A stretch of 10,556 bases of DNA from Odoribacteraceae bacterium (lineage in GTDB: Bacteria > Bacteroidota > Bacteroidia > Bacteroidales > Marinifilaceae), in contig JAITJA010000173.1 of the NCBI GenBank assembly GCA_031279175.1, forward strand, positions 1 to 10,556. Direction: 5' to 3'. A program made the translations under genes and the position numbers. How positions within the stretch are numbered: the first letter of the stretch is position 1; each line of letters starts with the position of its first letter. Under the pieces are notes generated by a model. The model ran no database searches and was not told the origin of the DNA. It saw only the letters and a list, made by a program, of their open reading frames with translations. Shown here in pieces: positions 5,877 to 10,556 of this stretch.

Positions 5877-7010
5877 TTATTGTAACTTGTAGACCTCGCT
5901 GGCCCCCAACAGAAAGCACCCGACGGCGAAATCCTCGAAATCGGGCATTTTATCGCGGTACAACGGTTGCCCGTCCTTCGGCTCCTTGCCCGTTCCCTGC
6001 ACCCAGCAGAGGAAACCGTCGGGGCGAACGGACTCTTTCACCATTCCCTCCCAGGCGTTTAGCAGCGCGGGCAGGTACGCGTCGCGATCCAGCAGACCGT
6101 TATTGATCCCCCAGGCAAGCCCGTAGACGAAAAGCGCGGTGCCCGTGGTCTCCTTCCCGCCGAAGTGGGAGGGATCGTGCAGGCTGACATTCCAGAAGCC
6201 GTCCGGTCGTTGACAGGCCGCGAGGGCCGCGGACATCGCCTTGAAATCAGCCGCGTATAACGCGCGGTGCGGCTCGTCTGCCGGGATCTCGTCCATCACC
6301 CTCGCCAGCGCGGCGTACACCCACCCGTTCCCGCGCGACCAGTAACAGGATTTACCGTTTGGCTCGCGGTAGGGCGGCGCGAAATCCTTGTCGCGCCACC
6401 ACAGGCCGTCCGCCGGGTTAAACAGGCCATTCCCGGCGTGGCGATCGCGGGTAAAGGCGTACATCCTGAACATCTTCTCGTGATAGCGCGCGTCGTCCAG
6501 CAGGTTGCCCAGCCTGGCCATGACCGGCATGGCCATTTGTATGGCGTCGATCCATGACCAGTCGTCCTCCCGCGGTGATTCGAGCACCATTTCCATGCAC
6601 TCCTTGATGTCGCGGATCTTTACCGGGTCCGGCGACATCCTGTACAGGTCGATGTAGACCTGGCCGCAACACTGGTTGTCGGCGTTACGCGTCGCGTTGC
6701 CGTCGCGCAGGCCCCACTGGTGGAACTCGGCCCATTTCAAGGCGTAGTCGCGATATTCCGGCAGGGGGTGCACCCGGTAAAGCGCCATCAGGCCCTCGTA
6801 GTAGACCGCGCGCGTCCATATATTGCTCGGGCGCACCTTTCCGACGTTGGAGGGGAGCGTGTAATCGGCATATTTCTGCATGAAATACGCGTTGACGCGC
6901 GTCATGACTTGAAGTACTTGCTGCTTGTCCGGTAATTCCCGGGCGCGAGCGACGGAGAGGGAAGTGCTCGCGATGACGAGTAGTGTAAGAAGGATGGGCT
7001 TGTTTTTCAT
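5877..7010 (-). CDS. exported GH88/GH105-type unsaturated glucuronyl/galacturonyl hydrolase
   Basis: Enzymes of this type (YteR/YesR-like) hydrolyse the unsaturated uronic acid left at the non-reducing end of oligosaccharides by polysaccharide lyases, often from rhamnogalacturonan. The predicted 377-aa protein begins with a signal peptide (KNK, then a hydrophobic stretch, cleavage probably after ARA at 21-23), so it should act in the periplasm. An alpha/alpha-barrel follows with the motifs WSWIDAIQMAMP (151-162), DGLWWRDKDF (201-210), YWSRGNGW (223-230), TTGTALFVYG (288-297) and PDFEDFAVGCFLLGASEVYK (356-375). I use ATG 7010, because starting at 7052 would put 14 non-signal residues before the signal peptide. 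No SusC/SusD, lyase or other sugar gene is nearby, so it is an orphan. The exact substrate cannot be read from sequence. Confidence 0.9.
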   Translation of the reverse strand: MKNKPILLTLLVIASTSLSVARARELPDKQQVLQVMTRVNAYFMQKYADYTLPSNVGKVRPSNIWTRAVYYEGLMALYRVHPLPEYRDYALKWAEFHQWGLRDGNATRNADNQCCGQVYIDLYRMSPDPVKIRDIKECMEMVLESPREDDWSWIDAIQMAMPVMARLGNLLDDARYHEKMFRMYAFTRDRHAGNGLFNPADGLWWRDKDFAPPYREPNGKSCYWSRGNGWVYAALARVMDEIPADEPHRALYAADFKAMSAALAACQRPDGFWNVSLHDPSHFGGKETTGTALFVYGLAWGINNGLLDRDAYLPALLNAWEGMVKESVRPDGFLCWVQGTGKEPKDGQPLYRDKMPDFEDFAVGCFLLGASEVYKLQ

Positions 7011-7085
7011 GATTCTCGCTTGAAGGAGGGGATAATAGTCTTGAGATTGCATCGCGCGCGTTTTATAAAATACCCCTGTCCCGGC

Positions 7086-7142
7086 TGCAGGCCCGCGTCC
7101 CCGGTTACCGCGGGGTTGCTTGCCTGCATCCCGGTCGCGGGC
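7086..7142 (-). terminator. nested inverted repeats after rho, possible terminator or structured 3' end
   Basis: Three perfect stems are packed directly after the rho stop codon: TGCAGGC/GCCTGCA (7086-7092 with 7122-7128), GCCCGCG/CGCGGGC (7091-7097 with 7136-7142) and CCCCG/CGGGG (7099-7103 with 7111-7115). The first two overlap by two bases and cross each other, so they are alternatives or a pseudoknot. No T-run follows on the minus strand, so an ordinary intrinsic terminator is doubtful. Confidence 0.35.
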
Positions 7143-9184
7143 TACTTGTCGTTCATGGAGATCAGGAACTCCTCGTTTGATTTTGTCTTTTCCAGGCGAT
7201 CCTTGACGAACTGCATGGCCTCGATAGAAGTCATGTCGGTAAGGTAATTGCGCAGTATCCAGATGCGGTTCAGGGTATACTCGTCGAGCAAGAGATCATC
7301 GCGGCGCGTGCTGGACGCGGTGATGTCGACGGCGGGATAGATGCGGCGGTTAGAGAGCTTGCGATCCAGTTGCAGCTCCATGTTGCCAGTGCCCTTGAAC
7401 TCCTCGAAGATCACGTCGTCCATCTTCGAACCGGTTTCTGTCAGCGCCGTCGCGAGGATTGTCAGCGATCCGCCGTTCTCGATGTTACGCGCCGCGCCGA
7501 AGAAACGCTTGGGCTTGTGCAGCGCGTTGGCGTCCACGCCACCCGACAGCACCTTCCCGGAGGCGGGCGAGACGGTATTATAGGCGCGGGCCAGGCGCGT
7601 GATAGAATCCAGGAGGATTACCACGTCGTGACCACATTCCACCATCCGTTTTGCTTTCTCGAGCACGATATTGGCCACCTTCACGTGGCGGTCTGCCGGC
7701 TCGTCGAATGTTGACGCGATCACCTCGGCCCTCACGCTCCGCGCCATGTCGGTGACCTCTTCCGGTCGCTCGTCGACCAGCAAGATGATGAGGTACACTT
7801 CCGGGTTATTTGCGGAGATAGCGTTAGCGATCTCTTTCAGCAGCATGGTTTTTCCCGTCTTGGGTTGCGCGACGATCAGCCCGCGTTGGCCCTTCCCGAT
7901 GGGGGCGAACATGTCCACGACGCGCGTGGAGATCGTGGCTCGCCCGTTCCCCGTCAGGTTAAACTTCTCGTTGGGGAAGAGCGGCGTCAGGTGGTCGAAG
8001 GGGATACGATCCCGCACCGCGTCCGGCGTTTTCCCGTTGATCTTGTCTATCTTGATCAGCGGGAAATATTTCTCGCCTTCCTTCGGGGGACGGACGAAGC
8101 CCGTCACCGTGTCGCCGGTGGAGAGGCCGAAGAGCTTGATCTGGCTCTGGGAGACGTAAATGTCATCGGGAGAGCTCAGGTAATTGTAGTCCGACGACCT
8201 CAGGAAGCCGTACCCGTCGGGCATGATCTCCAGCACGCCGGCGGGGAAGGCGATCTCTTCGAACTCGTAATACTTGTCGCGCTTATCGTGGCGCGGCTTG
8301 TTATCGCGGCGTTCTTCCGGCTCGTATCGCTGGAGCGGCTCTCCCTGGGCGGGCGCGGTCACTTCCGGTTCGCCCTCTTCCTCCTCCGAGACCTGCATGG
8401 CTTCCAGGTCCTTCTCGACGCGTTTCACGAGGATGGGCTTCCTGGTGGCCTTTTCTTCCTGTTGTTCCGGTTGTTCGGCCGCGTTCTTTTCCTTGCTCTC
8501 GGCGACATTCTGTTGTTCCTCGTTCCCTGTCCCGGCTTCTTTCGCGGAGGTATCCTCCGTGGTTGCGCGTGTTTTTCTTCTTCGCTGGTGTTTCTTCTCC
8601 ACGGCGGGTTGTTCGGCGGTCACCTCTGGGGTTATTTCCTCCTGCTTGTGCTCCTTGTAGAGGCTAGCCACCGTGGTTTCGAAGTCGAGGATAGCGTCAT
8701 GTCCTATCCCGATCAACTTCACCTCCTCCTTGTGGGCGGTGGGTAGAGGCTTCACCTGCTGTTCCTGTTGCTTGTTCCCTTCATTCGGGGTCGCGGCTTC
8801 TGGCGGGCGTGGGGTACGTTTCTTTCTTCCCCTTTTACTTTCCTCCGCGGGGGCTTGCGCGGCCGGTAATTGTTCCTGGCTCACCTCCTCTTTCGCGGGT
8901 TGTTTCGCGACCGGGGTTTCTTTCGCGGGGTCGCGTCTTGGTTTTCTTTCTCTTCTCTGTTCATTACTTGTCTTCTCGGCGTCATCGCGCGGGATTTGCG
9001 TCCGCGTCTTTTCCCTTTGATTCGCCGGTACGGTATCCTCACCCGGCACCATTGCCTGTTGATCCAGGATTTTATAGATCAAATCTTTCTTCAGGTAAGA
9101 TTCTACCCTTTTTACATTTAAGCTTTTCGCGATCTGACGTAATTCAGGAAGTAACTTTTCGTTTAGTTCTAAAATATCAAACAT
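7142..9184 (-). CDS. rho: transcription termination factor Rho with long disordered insertion
   Basis: Rho is a hexameric RNA-dependent ATPase that loads on C-rich RNA and ends transcription. Residues 1-43 form the Rho N-terminal helical domain. Residues about 45-306 are a low-complexity insertion rich in E, K, Q, A, P and R. The cold-shock-like RNA-binding domain follows at about 307-385 (GVLEIMPDGYGFLRS). The ATPase core has Walker A QPKTGKT (440-446), LVDERPEEV (469-477), Walker B VVILLDSITR (521-530), the Q-loop LSGGVDANALHKPKRFFGAA (546-565) and GTGNMELQLDR (598-608). At 680 aa it is about 260 residues longer than E. coli Rho (419), as known for Bacteroidota; in Bacteroides thetaiotaomicron this insertion is reported to drive phase separation. 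A strong promoter lies 60-100 bases upstream, so it is transcribed separately from rsmG. Confidence 0.98.
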   Translation of the reverse strand: MFDILELNEKLLPELRQIAKSLNVKRVESYLKKDLIYKILDQQAMVPGEDTVPANQREKTRTQIPRDDAEKTSNEQRRERKPRRDPAKETPVAKQPAKEEVSQEQLPAAQAPAEESKRGRKKRTPRPPEAATPNEGNKQQEQQVKPLPTAHKEEVKLIGIGHDAILDFETTVASLYKEHKQEEITPEVTAEQPAVEKKHQRRRKTRATTEDTSAKEAGTGNEEQQNVAESKEKNAAEQPEQQEEKATRKPILVKRVEKDLEAMQVSEEEEGEPEVTAPAQGEPLQRYEPEERRDNKPRHDKRDKYYEFEEIAFPAGVLEIMPDGYGFLRSSDYNYLSSPDDIYVSQSQIKLFGLSTGDTVTGFVRPPKEGEKYFPLIKIDKINGKTPDAVRDRIPFDHLTPLFPNEKFNLTGNGRATISTRVVDMFAPIGKGQRGLIVAQPKTGKTMLLKEIANAISANNPEVYLIILLVDERPEEVTDMARSVRAEVIASTFDEPADRHVKVANIVLEKAKRMVECGHDVVILLDSITRLARAYNTVSPASGKVLSGGVDANALHKPKRFFGAARNIENGGSLTILATALTETGSKMDDVIFEEFKGTGNMELQLDRKLSNRRIYPAVDITASSTRRDDLLLDEYTLNRIWILRNYLTDMTSIEAMQFVKDRLEKTKSNEEFLISMNDK

Positions 9185-9245
9185 GGTAAATATGGATTTT
9201 GAATTATCTTAAGGTATACTTGCCCGGCAAGAAGCGGGGCGGAAA

Positions 9246-9283
9246 TTCGGGGCAAAGTTAACAAGAATTATCTTGTGCCCAAA
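9246..9283 (-). promoter_or_regulatory. rho promoter
   Basis: On the minus strand TTTG (9283-9280) is followed after 19 bases by TAACTTTG (9260-9253), a match to the Bacteroidota -33/-7 consensus in both boxes and spacing. Transcription would start near 9246, leaving a leader of about 60 bases. The leader includes a short CTTGC/GCAAG hairpin (about 9219-9231). Confidence 0.8.
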
Positions 9284-9302
9284 TGCTTAACATGATTTTT
9301 AT

Positions 9303-9929
9303 TTATCCCGGCAGGTAAAGCACGCTTTTTGCCTCGAAGTAGGGATTGTTAAAATAGTCGGACACGGGATAAATAGTTATCTCGCGGCGGTAGTCCTTGA
9401 TCTCTTCGCGGTAATCCCCGCCTTTTAGATAGAGTATACCGTTGGGCAGGGCATTGAAATCCTTCCGGGAGATCTTCTTCCGCGTCCACGAGACGAAAAG
9501 GGGGAAAGCCGTCACGGCGCGGCTCACGACAAAGTCAAAGTGCTCCTGCACGTCCTCCACCCGGAGTTGCAGCGCCCGCGCGTTATTCAGGCCCAGCGAC
9601 GAGGCGACCGCCTCCACCACCCGTATTTTCTTGCCGACGGAGTCCACCAGCAGGAATTCTACTTCCGGGAAGAAGATCGCCAGCGGGATACCGGGGAAGC
9701 CCCCTCCCGTGCCCGCGTCCAGCACCCGCGTGCCTGGCCTGAAGCGAATCACCTTGGCGATCACCAGCGAGTGCAGCGTGTGGTGCAGCGTCAGCTCGTC
9801 GATATCCTTCCGGGAGATCACGTTAATTTTCTCGTTCCACTCCCGGTACAGCTCCTCCATACGGGCGTAACGCGCGAGCTGCTCCTCTCCCAGTTCCGGG
9901 AAATAACGATGGATCACGTGCTCGTTCAT
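9303..9929 (-). CDS. rsmG: 16S rRNA (guanine527-N7)-methyltransferase RsmG (GidB)
   Basis: RsmG methylates N7 of G527 in 16S rRNA using S-adenosylmethionine; in other bacteria its loss gives low-level streptomycin resistance. The 208-aa length is normal. Family motifs are all present: WNEKINVISRKD (31-42), the SAM-binding loop VLDAGTGGGFPGIPLAI (69-85), LLVDSVGKK (93-101) ending strand 2, and FDFVVSRAVTAF (131-142). Its start codon overlaps the stop of the upstream membrane-protein gene in an ATGA arrangement (9926-9929), so the two are probably translated from one mRNA. The gene ends about 20 bases before the -33 box of the rho promoter. Confidence 0.97.
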   Translation of the reverse strand: MNEHVIHRYFPELGEEQLARYARMEELYREWNEKINVISRKDIDELTLHHTLHSLVIAKVIRFRPGTRVLDAGTGGGFPGIPLAIFFPEVEFLLVDSVGKKIRVVEAVASSLGLNNARALQLRVEDVQEHFDFVVSRAVTAFPLFVSWTRKKISRKDFNALPNGILYLKGGDYREEIKDYRREITIYPVSDYFNNPYFEAKSVLYLPG

Positions 9930-10556
9930 CTTCTCCTGTTATAAACGGGTAAAAACAGCAGGCACGACACGCCCAGCAGGATATACACCACGGTCATCGT
10001 CCCGTGCGTCAGCAGGGCGAAGGCCCGCGTCAGGCTCTCCTGCCCGACCGTGGCGGGAAGGTAGAGCGCCAGGGCGGCGATCACCATGAAGTGCCACGCG
10101 CCAGCGCCCCCTTGCACCGGGGCCACCATCCCGTAACTGGAAAGCACGAAGACCGTCAACCCGGCCATCGGGCCAAGACCGGAGGTGAACTCGAAGCTGA
10201 AGAAGCAGACGTAGAGCATCAGGTAATACATCAACCATATAAATAAGGTGTGGAACACGAACCAGCCGGCCCGCGGCACGGAGCGTACCGCCAGCAATCC
10301 CTCCTTGAGCCCGGAGAAAAACGAGTGCACGCGCGTGGAAAATACATCGCGACGCGCCAGCCACGCCAGCACCACCAGCGCCACCAGCAACGCCCCCGTC
10401 CCCCACCAGAGCCACCCGGAAGAGAGCATCCCCGACAGCCGCGCCCCGATCTCAGAGCGCGTCTCCAGGAAATCGCGCACCCGACCGAACTGCGTCGTCA
10501 CCACCGCTATCGTCAGCAGCAGCAGCATCACCACGTCGATCGCGCGTTCCACCATC
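9926..10556 (-). CDS. LPG-synthase transmembrane-domain family protein (UPF0104/AglD-like), partial
   Basis: This is the C-terminal 210 or so residues of a polytopic inner-membrane protein; the N-terminal part, probably more than 100 residues, lies beyond the right edge. The visible part opens with ERAIDVV, a conserved element of this family. Hydrophobic segments lie at about 8-22, 48-67, 97-122, 128-147, 153-170 and 178-204, and the conserved loop PVQGGAGAWH is at 146-155, counted from the first visible Met. The family shares the membrane part of lysylphosphatidylglycerol synthases/flippases (MprF) but usually lacks the aminoacyl-transferase domain. Members are linked to lipid or glycan precursor transfer, mostly without proof. 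It overlaps rsmG by ATGA. The Met at 10555 is internal, not the start. Family assignment is good; substrate is unknown. Confidence 0.85.
   Translation of the reverse strand, partial: MVERAIDVVMLLLLTIAVVTTQFGRVRDFLETRSEIGARLSGMLSSGWLWWGTGALLVALVVLAWLARRDVFSTRVHSFFSGLKEGLLAVRSVPRAGWFVFHTLFIWLMYYLMLYVCFFSFEFTSGLGPMAGLTVFVLSSYGMVAPVQGGAGAWHFMVIAALALYLPATVGQESLTRAFALLTHGTMTVVYILLGVSCLLFLPVYNRRR

Noticed and set aside
5551..6106. Long open frames on both strands across 5551-6106
   Set aside because: The plus strand has almost no T and the minus strand almost no A, which removes stop codons. The frames are composition artefacts, and one overlaps the hydrolase gene antisense.
7865..8746. 293-residue open frame antisense to rho
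   Set aside because: It is a shadow of the rho gene, with no domain or plausible start context.

Overview
The window looks like chromosome from a Bacteroidota bacterium, most likely order Bacteroidales. The 5' end of 16S, the Bacteroidota promoter form (TTTG at -33, TAnnTTTG at -7) before the rRNA operon and rho, the near absence of Shine-Dalgarno sequences, the oversized NusB (about 319 aa) and the 680-aa Rho with a long disordered insertion all agree. Genes are GC-rich and full of CG dinucleotides. The genus cannot be fixed from this sequence; an Odoribacteraceae-like gut bacterium is only a guess.

Layout. 1-35 (-): first bases of a 16S rRNA gene, with about 215 bases of leader and a clear promoter upstream. 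411-1196 (-): diadenylate cyclase CdaA. 1347-2306 (-): NusB. These three share one direction (nusB, cdaA, rrn). 2417-4075 (+): RecN, divergent from nusB, with TAnnTTTG boxes facing both ways in the gap. 4186-4548 (-): HxlR-family regulator. 4549-5876: about 1.3 kb with no convincing gene. It holds an AT-rich array of eight 42-bp repeats, followed by a GC-rich stretch that also repeats every 42 bp and turns into a G-rich, T-depleted tract. 5877-7010 (-): exported GH88/GH105-type unsaturated glucuronyl/galacturonyl hydrolase. 7142-9184 (-): Rho. 9303-9929 (-): RsmG (GidB), overlapping by ATGA the stop codon of a partial LPG-synthase-type membrane protein gene that runs off the right edge.

How the genes fit together. 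Most are housekeeping genes for RNA synthesis and ribosomes: 16S rRNA, NusB (rRNA antitermination), Rho (termination) and RsmG (16S methylation), plus c-di-AMP synthesis and DNA repair. The HxlR gene, the repeats and the lone carbohydrate hydrolase form an accessory-looking island of about 2.8 kb between recN and rho.

The best candidate for something undescribed is the 42-bp array at 5102-5437. Its spacing is exact across all units, equals four B-DNA helical turns, and each unit carries a degenerate dyad core. This suggests a phased protein-binding array, but the sequence alone does not identify a function.
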